Below are positions 41,287-50,424 of a stretch of DNA of 64,000 nt, in pieces. The stretch is from PMNU01 sp035479875 (GTDB taxonomy: Bacteria > Patescibacteriota > Saccharimonadia > Saccharimonadales > UBA4665): contig DATIIH010000004.1 in NCBI GenBank assembly GCA_035479875.1, positions 1-64,000 of the forward strand, given 5' to 3'. Within the stretch, counting starts at the first letter, position 1. Every line of letters begins with the position of its first letter. The notes below the pieces were generated by a model that ran no database searches, was not told the origin of the DNA, and saw only the letters and a program-made list of their open reading frames with translations. The position numbers and the translations under genes were made by a program.

Positions 41287-42378
41287 ATGCAACGTGTTGG
41301 CCAAAAGAGAGGGGTGCATGGTTTACTGGTGGCCCTGCTACTAATCGTGCTCGTGCTCGTACCAATGGCAAGTGCTGCCACGTCGTCTTCTCAGGAAGAG
41401 GGCTTTAACCTCACGGCTTCCCCTTTACCGATCGACCTCACTACCAAACCCGGCAAGTCAGTAACTACCGACCTGCGCGTACAAAACAGCGGGAACGAAC
41501 CCGTAAAGATCAAAGTCGGCTTGCTTAAGTTTAAAGCTTCGGGCGACAATGGCCAGCCTCAGCTGCTTAAGCGTGGTCCGGGCGATGATTATTTTGATTG
41601 GGTGACATTTAGCAGAACCAACTTTATAGCGCAGCCAGGCGTCTGGAATGACGTCACAATGACGGTTAGCCCGCCAGCTGATGCCGCTTTTGGTTACTAC
41701 TACGCCGTAGTCTTCAGCGAGGATTCGGCTAACACGACGCCTCCACCGACCACCGGCAAACTACATGGCGCCACGGCCACACTGGTGTTACTGGATGTCC
41801 AGGCGCCTGGCGAGAAGCGTCAGGTAGCCGTCACCTCGTTTACCGCGAGCAAGAAGTTGTATGAATATCTGCCCACAACCTTTACTATTCAGATACGCAA
41901 CACCGGTAATGTGCACGTTGTCCCCACGGGTGATATCTTCATCAGCCGCGATCACAAGCACAATCTCGCTGTCCTTGCCGTCAACCCGAACCAGGGCAAC
42001 ATACTGCCGAATAGTGGCCGTATATTCCCGGTTGATTGGACCGATGGTTTCCCGACGTTCACCATCAAGCGTGTGGCTGGCCAGATAGTCTCGGACAAAA
42101 GCGGTGCCCCGATCCAGCAACTACGCTGGGATTTTAGCAACACTAACAAGTTGCGGTTCGGGCGTTACTACGCGCATCTTTTGCTCACCTACGACGATGG
42201 CACCAAGGACGTTCCGATTGACGCAGAGGTGACATTCTGGGTCATACCGTGGAAGCTCATCTTGCTAATCGTTCTCGTACCACTCTTGCCGGCCTTGGCC
42301 GTGTATCTTGTCATGCGTCATCGGGTCAAGAATCTGCGCAGTAAGCGGGCGAAATACGTCGCCGGGCAACATAACTAA
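41287..42378 (+). CDS. DUF916-like (WxL peptidoglycan-binding type) anchored protein
   Basis: A 363-residue protein with a signal peptide (about 1-36), two Ig-like domains and a C-terminal membrane helix (about 320-343) with a basic tail. The first domain has the DUF916 pattern: LTTKPGKSVTTDLRVQNSGN, WVTFSRTNFIAQPGVWNDV and ADAAFGYYYAVVFSED. The second (about 180-300) has FTIQIRNTGNVHVVPTGDI and PVDWTDGFPTFTIK, as in the second domain of such proteins. In Firmicutes these bind peptidoglycan and hold WxL proteins on the surface. It is followed 22 bases later by a second copy of the same architecture. Confidence 0.75.
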   Translation: MQRVGQKRGVHGLLVALLLIVLVLVPMASAATSSSQEEGFNLTASPLPIDLTTKPGKSVTTDLRVQNSGNEPVKIKVGLLKFKASGDNGQPQLLKRGPGDDYFDWVTFSRTNFIAQPGVWNDVTMTVSPPADAAFGYYYAVVFSEDSANTTPPPTTGKLHGATATLVLLDVQAPGEKRQVAVTSFTASKKLYEYLPTTFTIQIRNTGNVHVVPTGDIFISRDHKHNLAVLAVNPNQGNILPNSGRIFPVDWTDGFPTFTIKRVAGQIVSDKSGAPIQQLRWDFSNTNKLRFGRYYAHLLLTYDDGTKDVPIDAEVTFWVIPWKLILLIVLVPLLPALAVYLVMRHRVKNLRSKRAKYVAGQHN

Positions 42379-42400
42379 GAGTTTTAACCGCAGGGATACC

Positions 42401-43402
42401 ATGCCGAGCTTTAAGACGTACTTCCTAGCGCACCACCTAGTGGGCCAGCTCTGCTTGGCGCTCCTGCTCTGCACACTTTTAGCCCAGGCTCATCCAGCGC
42501 CGACCAGCGCAGATTCCATAACCTACAAGGGAATCACGCTGACGCCCGCTGTCATCAATCTTGATCTGCAAAAAGGACAAACACGGGCCAGCTTTGACAT
42601 CCAAGTCTCAAATAACACTTCTGAACCCCAGGCCCTTACTATCTCATCCATCGATTTTAGATCGCTGAACGAAACGGGTGGTGTCGCATTTATCGGCAGC
42701 GAAGCGAGCGAGTTCGACCATAAGTACGGCCTGGCATCTTGGCTGGATCTTGGCAATGGCAGTGTCGAGCTGGCTCCAGGCCAAACAAAAACCGTATCGG
42801 TAGCAGTCGATAACCGTATGGACTTATCACCAGGAGGCCACTATGCCGCGGTATTATTCAGGTCAGCCGGCGTTAGCTCCGTCACCGGTGGAGCTAACCC
42901 CGTCGCTATAAACCAAGTCGTGTCATCGCTTGTATTTGTACGTAAGACCGAGGGTGCAAAGTTTAGCATCGGCTTGGAACAGCTTTCGGTACCCAGGGGC
43001 TGGTTCCGGCTACCGTCTGCCATAAATGTAGTATTTAAAAACACCGGCAATATTCAACTTGTTCCTCGGGGCCTTATAACGGTTTCGGGGCCCTTTTCGC
43101 ACGAGGTCTCTCGGGGGATCGTCAATACCGATTCTAACCTCGTCCTGCCCGGAGGCAGCCGCCTGTATCAGGTAAATCTCTTCAAAACCGGGCACGTCTG
43201 GTGGCCGGGAATCTACCACGTAAGGGTTCAGTATCGTTATGACGGCAGTGTTGCTCTTCAGACGGCGACGGCAGCGTTTTTGTATCTTGACCCCATGCTG
43301 ATCGGCATAGTACTCGTGGTAATCGCCGTTTCTTGGTATTCGATACGCAAGCGCCAATACATTTTTCGTTTGCTTCGACGCTTGCCCAAGCAGAAGCGTT
43401 AA
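42401..43402 (+). CDS. Second DUF916-like anchored surface protein
   Basis: ATG 42401 is preferred to the frame start at 42308, which would overlap the upstream gene by 71 bases; AGGGA lies 5 bases before 42401. The 333-residue protein has a signal peptide (QLCLALLLCTLLAQAHP), two Ig-like domains (GQTRASFDIQVSNNTSE, then INVVFKNTGNIQLVPRGL), the GGHYAAVLFRSAG strand, and a C-terminal membrane helix (LIGIVLVVIAVSWYSI) with a basic tail. It parallels the protein encoded just upstream and likely shares its anchoring role. Confidence 0.75.
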   Translation: MPSFKTYFLAHHLVGQLCLALLLCTLLAQAHPAPTSADSITYKGITLTPAVINLDLQKGQTRASFDIQVSNNTSEPQALTISSIDFRSLNETGGVAFIGSEASEFDHKYGLASWLDLGNGSVELAPGQTKTVSVAVDNRMDLSPGGHYAAVLFRSAGVSSVTGGANPVAINQVVSSLVFVRKTEGAKFSIGLEQLSVPRGWFRLPSAINVVFKNTGNIQLVPRGLITVSGPFSHEVSRGIVNTDSNLVLPGGSRLYQVNLFKTGHVWWPGIYHVRVQYRYDGSVALQTATAAFLYLDPMLIGIVLVVIAVSWYSIRKRQYIFRLLRRLPKQKR

Positions 43403-43459
43403 CAATTGAGCGTTTTATGATTGAGAAGTAATGAGTAAGCTGTTATGCTTAAAGGTAAT

Positions 43460-45622
43460 ATGGGTAGAGTGTTGAAGGGGAAGTCGGCTCTCTGGTGTTC
43501 GCTGATAGTGGCGGGTTGCTTTACTTCACTGCTCTTTGCTAACAGCCCTGCATCGGCGACGGCTGGTATTAACTCGCAGCTGAGTTTTGAGGGCAAAGTG
43601 GTCAATACCAATGGCACTAACATTGCTGATGGCACCCACAATGTCGAGTTTAAAATCTACCAGGATGGTACCAGCTCCGGTGTTGGCAGCACATTACTGT
43701 GGACAGAGGACTGGTTGGTTGCCGGTTCGACCGGTATGCCGTCAACCGGCGGTGTGACCTTTACGAGCGGTACGTATCAAGTTAACCTAGGCTCAATCTG
43801 TGCGGTGGCCGGCGGCACTTGTGGGGCCAAGACCAACACAGGGGTCGATTTTAATCAGCAGACACTCTGGCTATCTTTACAGGTCGGCAATACTTCGTCG
43901 TGTACGGTTACATCGTCGACTACCAGTTTTAATACGGCCTGTGGTGGTGACGGCGAGATGACACCGTTTATTCGGCTCACCTCAACACCCTATGCGTTTA
44001 ACAGCGACAAGCTGGACGGTATCGACTCGACGGCCTTTGGGCAGCTGGCTTCGAATCAAACCTGGACAGGTACCAACACCATTGCGCTAGCTAACACGGC
44101 GGCCTTCAAGGTTCAAAACGCCAGCTTTAACGTTTTTAATGTCGATACTAGCACCGATCATGTCAAGATTTTGGACGGAACCGCTACGCAGGGCTCTCTT
44201 GATCTGTCGTATAACGACGGCAGCTCGTCAGGGATCATTACTGCATCGGCCGCACTCGTCCTAAATTCTACAACCACTAGTGCCATAACACTTGATAGTG
44301 GTACTACCGGTAATGTGAATGTTGGGACAGGTGGTAATGCCAAAACTGTTGCGATAGGGAACCAAACCGGTGGCACGACGCTTAACCTGGAGTCTGGTAG
44401 CGGTAATGTCAACCTTATGCCGTCGGCAGCCAATGACGTGGTGTTTAGCGAAGGCGCCGGCAGCAACTTGCAAATAACTGCTTCGGCGGCTCCGACTATT
44501 GATCAGGTAGCAGTTTCTAATGCAGGCCAGGGCACCTCTACAACAGGTATTGATGGACTAGCAATCACTTATGAAACCGCAGGCACCACTAACTCTGCTG
44601 ATAATGCCGGTCTCAGGGTCGACGTAACCTCAAACGATAACGGTACGACCACCACACTGGAGGGACTTAAGATTGGCAACCTTAGCAGCGCAGAAGCAAA
44701 CTCCACAGAAACTGGACTATACGTTGGTACGGGTTGGGATGTTGGTTTGAACTTACAATCCGGCGGCTTACAGCTTGCCACGATGACGGACCCTGTTGCT
44801 CCAGCCGCTGATAACCTCCGCGTCTACGCTCAAAAAGTATCAGGCAGGATGCTCCTTAAGATAAAGGGCCCGTCGGGTCTTGACAGTCCGCTACAGCCAG
44901 CGCTTTTTGGCAACAACGCTGTTTTATTCGCCCCGAACTCAGCCGCGGTAGGTACGGGCACTGGGTTTGGCACGATTTGGCAGTCGAACGGTACGGTGTC
45001 GCACCCGGTGCCGGCTACAACTGCACCGGCCTTAGCAAACCAAATACACCGTACTCGTTACGCCAATATCGTAACTACTACCAACCAGGTTCTTGGACCC
45101 AAAGTTAATACAACGAGTGAGAATGACTTTTGGACCGGCAATGCTGCCGGGCTCGGAGGCTTCTTCTTTAATACGCGTTTTGTTGTTGATTTGTGGCCCG
45201 CCGCGACTGTTCGCTTGTTTGCTGGCCTTAGTTCCAGTACGACGGCAGTCGTTGCGTCGGATACTGTCGCCGGTGATGTCGTTGGGCTCTGGCACGATAC
45301 GACTGATGCCGCCACAACGTTCAACCTCGTAACGCGCAACAACACCACCACAACCAAGACGGCAATAACCGTGTCTAATGCCATCGCGGCGGGCAACGCG
45401 TATGATTTTTACATGTTCTGTAAGCCCAATGACACAACAATATTCTACCGTCTTGATGATCTAGTTAACGGTGTTACCTACGAAGGCAGCACCTCTACAA
45501 CCCTGCCGCGCAACACAATATTCATGGGGCCACAGGTAGAGATGAGCAACGGAACTGCCAACACCACAGTGACGACAGTAGGGATCGGCGTTGCACGCAT
45601 CTATGTGGAGTCAGACAAATAA
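43460..45622 (+). CDS. Fibre-like secreted beta-repeat protein
   Basis: The protein has about 720 residues. After a signal peptide (to about residue 36, SPASA) comes an N-terminal domain with INSQLSFEGKVVNTNG and a GEMTPFIRLTSTPYAFNSD segment, a central repeat region (about 200-330) of short strands such as SGNVNLMPSAANDVVF, and a C-terminal globular domain (about 440-720) with FNTRFVVDLWPAATVRLF and YDFYMFCKPNDTTIFYRL. It looks like a trimeric fibre or phage-tail-fibre-style receptor-binding protein. No membrane anchor follows. ATG 43460 has TATGCT 10 bases upstream; ATG 43445 is the alternative. Confidence 0.68.
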   Translation: MGRVLKGKSALWCSLIVAGCFTSLLFANSPASATAGINSQLSFEGKVVNTNGTNIADGTHNVEFKIYQDGTSSGVGSTLLWTEDWLVAGSTGMPSTGGVTFTSGTYQVNLGSICAVAGGTCGAKTNTGVDFNQQTLWLSLQVGNTSSCTVTSSTTSFNTACGGDGEMTPFIRLTSTPYAFNSDKLDGIDSTAFGQLASNQTWTGTNTIALANTAAFKVQNASFNVFNVDTSTDHVKILDGTATQGSLDLSYNDGSSSGIITASAALVLNSTTTSAITLDSGTTGNVNVGTGGNAKTVAIGNQTGGTTLNLESGSGNVNLMPSAANDVVFSEGAGSNLQITASAAPTIDQVAVSNAGQGTSTTGIDGLAITYETAGTTNSADNAGLRVDVTSNDNGTTTTLEGLKIGNLSSAEANSTETGLYVGTGWDVGLNLQSGGLQLATMTDPVAPAADNLRVYAQKVSGRMLLKIKGPSGLDSPLQPALFGNNAVLFAPNSAAVGTGTGFGTIWQSNGTVSHPVPATTAPALANQIHRTRYANIVTTTNQVLGPKVNTTSENDFWTGNAAGLGGFFFNTRFVVDLWPAATVRLFAGLSSSTTAVVASDTVAGDVVGLWHDTTDAATTFNLVTRNNTTTTKTAITVSNAIAAGNAYDFYMFCKPNDTTIFYRLDDLVNGVTYEGSTSTTLPRNTIFMGPQVEMSNGTANTTVTTVGIGVARIYVESDK

Positions 45623-45637
45623 TATGAAAGTTAACCA

Positions 45638-46357
45638 GTGACAGCCAAACGAAGCCAACCGAATCTAATAACTGACTTCCGGCCAGCTAAGCAGTCTGTT
45701 TCGCACCCTAAGCTGGGTAAGAAGTTTCTTAAGAAAAACCTAAAACTGGCAGCCGCAACCGTGGCTCTGATCACTGTGATCGTAGTTATAACTCTGATTT
45801 TAGCCATCAAACACGTTAGCTCGGACAAAAAAGAACTGACTAGAGTTAAGGCGCAAGTGGGTGCATTGATGATTTTGCCAACGGACGAAGAACCAACACT
45901 GGCTTCCGTGACAGACAAAGCCAAGCTAACGAATCTGTTTTTAAAGTCGAAAGCCGAAAACGGTGACAAAGTTTTGATATATGTTAAAAACCATACGGTC
46001 ATTATCTATCGGCCCGGCGTGAATAAAATCGCGGCCGTGGGAACCGTAACTTCTGACCCGGCTTTACCCGAAGCCAAGGGAGCAACCATAACTGTTATGG
46101 ACGGTGCAGACGACCCAGCCAAGACACAGGCCGTTATCGCCAACATACAGGCAGCATATCCTGATTTGAAAGTGACCGATGGCGGCATGAGCAACAGGCA
46201 TGATTTCCCCACCACTATCGTCATCGACAATACCAATCAAAAGGACAATCTGGTGGATGCGTTGGCAAAAATAACTTCCGGTAAGCGTGGGGTGGTGCCG
46301 CTTTCGGAAGGCACAGCAAGCACTGACCTAGAAATTATCGTCGGTAAGGACACGTAG
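45638..46357 (+). CDS. Anchored LytR_C-domain protein
   Basis: The 239-residue protein starts at GTG 45638, whose bases overlap the stop of a tiny ATG ORF of five codons (45624-45641). A basic start and a membrane helix (about 38-60) are followed by an outer region. The last 100 residues (GATITVMDGADDPAKTQAVI, then FPTTIVIDNTNQKDNLVDAL) match the LytR_C fold, which is found attached to LytR-CpsA-Psr enzymes or alone. The catalytic LCP domain is absent. A role in cell-wall polymer binding is inferred. Confidence 0.68.
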   Translation: MTAKRSQPNLITDFRPAKQSVSHPKLGKKFLKKNLKLAAATVALITVIVVITLILAIKHVSSDKKELTRVKAQVGALMILPTDEEPTLASVTDKAKLTNLFLKSKAENGDKVLIYVKNHTVIIYRPGVNKIAAVGTVTSDPALPEAKGATITVMDGADDPAKTQAVIANIQAAYPDLKVTDGGMSNRHDFPTTIVIDNTNQKDNLVDALAKITSGKRGVVPLSEGTASTDLEIIVGKDT

Positions 46358-46360
46358 ATC

Positions 46361-48604
46361 ATGATTACATATAAAAACAGCTTGGGTCGGATTACACTTA
46401 CTATCTTTTTGAGTATTTTGCTAGTTCTGCCTGCCGCCCCATATGTCAGCGCAGCTATAAATTCCTGCCAGGCAGATTCTATCCCTGATACCGTCCAACC
46501 CAACTCCCAGACCAGTTTTTCGTTTACGATAACCAATAACGGGCCTGATCCAATGGTTTGGATACAAATATTACGGCCCTCAGTGGATTTTGTGATAACC
46601 GGCGCATCTTGGGCAGGCTCATCTTCGACCAGTGATGATAATGTCGTGCTATTTGGAGGAACACCGGTGTCACCAGGCGACTCTGTCACGCTTGGTGTAT
46701 CGGCGCATGCCGGCGACAACCAAGCTTCAAGCAACGATTGGGGGGTGTTCGCCTCTGACGACCCAAATGGCAGCGGGGCGACGGGTTGTACCGGCAATCT
46801 GGGTGTAGCAATCTCCGGTCCCCGGGTGCCCGATCCCGACACCACCCCACCGGTTATTAGCGATCTTAGGCTGTCGGGACTTAAACCCACTTCAATCAAT
46901 CTTTCGTGGTCGACCGACGAACCCACTACCAGCGACGTAGCGTATGGCGAAACCACCAATTATGGTATGGCCAAACACGACGGTTCGCTTGCAACCAGCC
47001 ATTCCTTCATCCTTGACGGCCTTTCACCTGACAGCAGTTATCACTATCAAGTATCAGCTGCCGACTCCTCTGGGAATGTAACCATAACGGGCGACGGCAC
47101 GTTTTTGACTCCTGCGGCTGGCTCCACTTCGGGTAGTGCTCCTGTAAGTACCCACATACCCGTAAAAGCCGTTCCCTCGGAGCATGTGCCGCCTACCATC
47201 AGTCTAAGTACTTCATTCACCAAGTCCTTTAAAACCGCTCCAACAATTAACGGCACTGCTGCGGACAACGAGGCACTCGCTGGCATTGAATACTCTACCG
47301 ATGGTGGACGTGACTGGTTGCCAGCAGATAAAGCAGTCGGGCTTGGAGGCAAAACGGCTAGCTTTAGCTTTACGCCGCTAGGCTTTGACGACGGGGACTA
47401 TTCACTACTCGCCCGTGCGATTGACACATCGGGCAATATTGGTGTTTCGTCTCCGGCTACTCTGGTGATAGATCGTTTGCCACCGCTCGTTGGCGGAAGT
47501 GTTATAAACATCGGACCGCAAATTATGCAGCCCGACAAAGACGGTACTATTAATGCGCTTGTGGGGGTCGACCAAAAAATCACACTCAGCGCGGTTGGCG
47601 GCCCGACGAGCATTATGCTCGTTGCAACTACGACTGCCGATAAAGCCGGCGATAAGGTGTACACCCAGAGATTCAACCTGACGGCTTCCGAGGATACCGG
47701 CTTATGGTCAGGCGTTCTCAGCTTTACAAAAGCGGGAACATACACGCTGACCGCACAGGGCGTAGATGGTGCTGGCAACCAAACCAGTCGAGTAATTGGT
47801 AACGTGTATGTGTCGAGGCCAGGTCGTACTCTGGACAAAGACACTGGCCTGCCGCTGGCCAGCACAGTGACCGTGTATTATCAGGAACCAGAATCGCACA
47901 CGTGGGTTGTCTGGGATGGGGCGGCATTTGGCCAAAAAAACCCACAAAGCACCGGTGTATCGAAAACGTTCAGCTTATTTCTGCCACCCGGCACGTACTA
48001 CCTCCGAGCCACGGCACCAGGTTATCACACCCTCGTCGGCAGCGTATTCCATGTTAGCCAGCCGACTCCTCTGGTGACAGATTTGAACCTGAGCCGATTG
48101 CACGGGCTGCATATCGGTTCGCATTACCTCGCTTTGCCCTCCATGTCGATTCAGCATATGAATTTGATCAGTGCAACGCCAAAAAACACGATCCAGAATA
48201 ATTTGATAGGCAAGCAACTGCCTGATTTTAGCCTGACCGATACTACTGGTGCCACCATTCATGCGGCTGATTTACTAGGTCGACCGACGGTTATTAGCTT
48301 TGACTCTACGTGGGCGCCTACGACGGCCGAACAGCTCGCGACTTTGAGCAAACTGCAGGCCAATCAGGAGCTAAATGTTGTACCTGTGGCGCTGCAGGAG
48401 AGTAGCGGCCTCGTGCAAGCCTACACGGAGATTGCCGGTGTGAAATTACGCTGGCTCGTAGATCCGGATAGCACACTCAGCGCCAGCTATGGCGTCCAAA
48501 GCATGCCGGTGCACTACTTTGTTGACCGGAAAGGCATTATCCAGGAGGTTGTCGTCGGTGTTCTGAACGAGAAGCAAATGCTCGACAGACTGACCGAATT
48601 GTGA
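46361..48604 (+). CDS. Multidomain exported protein with a redox-dead TlpA-like end
   Basis: In this 747-residue protein a signal peptide (about 1-30) is followed by a CARDB/DUF11-like domain (35-150), an FN3 domain (TSINLSWSTDEPTTSDVAYG), Ig-like domains (265-480), a carboxypeptidase-regulatory-like domain (490-600, YYQEPESHTWVVWDG) and a C-terminal TlpA/AhpC-type thioredoxin fold (616-747). That fold keeps the TLxDxxG-like start and the cis-proline (Pro716, QSMPVHYFVDRKG), but the WCxxC site reads WAPTT at 651-655. Both redox cysteines are gone. It is probably a structural or binding domain. The gene is 3 bases after the LytR_C gene and closes the surface locus. Confidence 0.75.
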   Translation: MITYKNSLGRITLTIFLSILLVLPAAPYVSAAINSCQADSIPDTVQPNSQTSFSFTITNNGPDPMVWIQILRPSVDFVITGASWAGSSSTSDDNVVLFGGTPVSPGDSVTLGVSAHAGDNQASSNDWGVFASDDPNGSGATGCTGNLGVAISGPRVPDPDTTPPVISDLRLSGLKPTSINLSWSTDEPTTSDVAYGETTNYGMAKHDGSLATSHSFILDGLSPDSSYHYQVSAADSSGNVTITGDGTFLTPAAGSTSGSAPVSTHIPVKAVPSEHVPPTISLSTSFTKSFKTAPTINGTAADNEALAGIEYSTDGGRDWLPADKAVGLGGKTASFSFTPLGFDDGDYSLLARAIDTSGNIGVSSPATLVIDRLPPLVGGSVINIGPQIMQPDKDGTINALVGVDQKITLSAVGGPTSIMLVATTTADKAGDKVYTQRFNLTASEDTGLWSGVLSFTKAGTYTLTAQGVDGAGNQTSRVIGNVYVSRPGRTLDKDTGLPLASTVTVYYQEPESHTWVVWDGAAFGQKNPQSTGVSKTFSLFLPPGTYYLRATAPGYHTLVGSVFHVSQPTPLVTDLNLSRLHGLHIGSHYLALPSMSIQHMNLISATPKNTIQNNLIGKQLPDFSLTDTTGATIHAADLLGRPTVISFDSTWAPTTAEQLATLSKLQANQELNVVPVALQESSGLVQAYTEIAGVKLRWLVDPDSTLSASYGVQSMPVHYFVDRKGIIQEVVVGVLNEKQMLDRLTEL

Positions 48605-48616
48605 ACATCAAATGTG

Positions 48617-48646
48617 TTGTGAAAAAGCTTAAGCTTAAGGTATGAT
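48617..48646 (+). promoter_or_regulatory. Promoter with palindromic spacer before the split kinase
   Basis: TTGTGA (48617-48622) and TATGAT (48641-48646) are 18 bases apart, and the spacer holds the perfect palindrome AAGCTTAAGCTT (48625-48636). A leader of about 47 bases with AAGGTGAGG precedes the ATG at 48700. The palindrome may bind a regulator. Confidence 0.5.
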
Positions 48647-48699
48647 AATAACAAGATTAGTTAGATTTTAGCAGACCAGCTACGCTAAGGTGAGGATAG

Positions 48700-50355
48700 A
48701 TGCTTCCACTACAATTTTTCGGCCAGAACGTACATTTTGCGATTAGTTTGTTTGCGGCACTCGTGTTCTTTGCCGTTTTTTGGCTTTATTTTGACGCCTG
48801 GACAGCTAGCCGAGACAATAAAGATCTCGTTAAATGTGGCGGCTTCTTGTTGGTCGCACTATCGTTTGTGCTACACAGTACGCTCATAGAGCAGTCAGTT
48901 TTGGGAACCTCACAGCTCGGAGCAATAGCGGACACGCTTGCGACAGTTTTGCGTATTGTCGGTTACGTAGGCATTATCATCGGTCAGCTAGTCGACCCTC
49001 TGCAAGATAAACCGCAACTGGAAGGCCTCGATACGTCCCAGTTTAGTGATACAGAAAAAGCAGCTCCTCCGGCCAAATCTTCGGTAGCAAATACCAAAAA
49101 GGCCCGGGCTGTTGGTTTCGGCAGCGCGGCCAACCTCTCGCATCTATTACTGCCGTTAAGCGCGTTTACTATCGCCGGATTGTACTGGCGACGCGCGACG
49201 ACGGGCCTTGAACGGCACCTGAAGCCGCTCGCAATCGCGTTCTGCTTTTTAACTGGTTTTGAAGTTCTGTCGTTGGCAAGCCTGTGGCGTTCCACTGATA
49301 ACCCGATAGTCGCTAGACTGGTTGCGCCATTCGGCCCGTTATGGATTGCCGAGCAGGTATTCCTGCTGATAGGTTCTGTTGTGCTGGGCTGGTGGGTTTG
49401 GCGCTATCTGACGCGGCGCTTTTTATCGCAACTCTTTATGGTCTTTACGACCCTCACATTGGCCGTCTTTCTAGTGACGACCGTTAGCTTCACATTCTTG
49501 CTGGTCAAAAATGTACAGAATGAATCACTTAGTAATCTTCAGACTGCTTCCAACGTCCTCAAATATGCTTTGTCCGCCAAAGAGGCCGAGACTTTGGCAA
49601 ACGCTAGCTCTGTAGCAGAAAGCTCAGATGTCGTGAGCGCTGTATTGGCCAAAGATAACAAAGCGCTGGCCAACCTGACGTCCACGTTCTTGCACGACAA
49701 AAAGCAATCGTCGCTTATCATAACTACGGCATCTGGCCAAGTCTTGCTTAGGGCGGAAGATCCGGCGCGCTACGGTGATTCACTGTCCTCCGATACGCTG
49801 GTGCGCAGGGCGCTCATCGGCGAGCCAAGATCCAGTATAAGTGCTCAAGACGGAGTCCTTGCACCAGTAGTGTTCGTAAGATCGACCACGCCAATCCGGG
49901 ATGCTGCTCACAATATCGTAGGTACGGTAACGGTGGGTCTGGAGGCAGACAATGCGTTCGTGGATGGCATTAAGCATTCCACAGGTCTCGATAGTGCCGT
50001 CTACGCCGGTAATGTGCGTTCAGCGACTACGTTCGTTGCTCCTGACGGTGTATCGCGCTTGGTGGGCGTCAAAGACACAAATGCTTCAGTCCAAAGTACT
50101 GTACTCCAAAAGGGTAAGAGTTTTAACGGCAGTGTCAGTATCCTGAACCGTCAGTTCCTCGCGGTTTACGCACCGCTCAAGGATATCGACAATACCGTTG
50201 TCGGTATGCTGTTCATCGGTGTTCCTCAGGCCTCTATCCTACAAGATGCTGGCCATTCCATTGAGTTGACATTTATCGTGACGGCCATTTTGCTGGTACT
50301 GTCGATCGTTCCAGCTTTCCTTATCTCTAAGTACATCACTAAACAGTTGGATTAA
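48700..50355 (+). CDS. Sensor half of a histidine kinase cut by one in-frame TAA
   Basis: The 551-residue N-terminal part has about seven membrane helices (10-265, for example FAISLFAALVFFAVFWLYF), then a Cache-type outer domain (about 270-520, VFVRSTTPIRDAAHNIVGTV, MLFIGVPQASIL) and a last membrane helix (about 523-545). It stops at TAA 50353-50355 right where a HAMP linker should begin (SKYITKQLD). The frame stays open after the stop for 23 codons and runs directly into the ATG of the kinase half at 50425. Either the sensor is a separate polypeptide, or the gene is inactivated by a single nonsense change, or the base is wrong. A promoter with a palindromic spacer precedes it. Confidence 0.85.
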   Translation: MLPLQFFGQNVHFAISLFAALVFFAVFWLYFDAWTASRDNKDLVKCGGFLLVALSFVLHSTLIEQSVLGTSQLGAIADTLATVLRIVGYVGIIIGQLVDPLQDKPQLEGLDTSQFSDTEKAAPPAKSSVANTKKARAVGFGSAANLSHLLLPLSAFTIAGLYWRRATTGLERHLKPLAIAFCFLTGFEVLSLASLWRSTDNPIVARLVAPFGPLWIAEQVFLLIGSVVLGWWVWRYLTRRFLSQLFMVFTTLTLAVFLVTTVSFTFLLVKNVQNESLSNLQTASNVLKYALSAKEAETLANASSVAESSDVVSAVLAKDNKALANLTSTFLHDKKQSSLIITTASGQVLLRAEDPARYGDSLSSDTLVRRALIGEPRSSISAQDGVLAPVVFVRSTTPIRDAAHNIVGTVTVGLEADNAFVDGIKHSTGLDSAVYAGNVRSATTFVAPDGVSRLVGVKDTNASVQSTVLQKGKSFNGSVSILNRQFLAVYAPLKDIDNTVVGMLFIGVPQASILQDAGHSIELTFIVTAILLVLSIVPAFLISKYITKQLD

Positions 50356-50424
50356 AAGTATCAAAAAATAAATAAGGGTGGGGGCTCGCGTGGAAACAAC
50401 CAGAGAATCAGAGGCAATGGCCTC

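Noticed and set aside
45624..45641. Five-codon ORF ending in the GTG of the LytR_C gene
   Set aside because: Too short to judge as a gene; mentioned only as possible coupling.
50353..50355. Recoded stop codon (alternative genetic code) as explanation of the split kinase
   Set aside because: TAA ends many intact genes here, and TGA and TAG are also used as stops, so no reassignment is likely.
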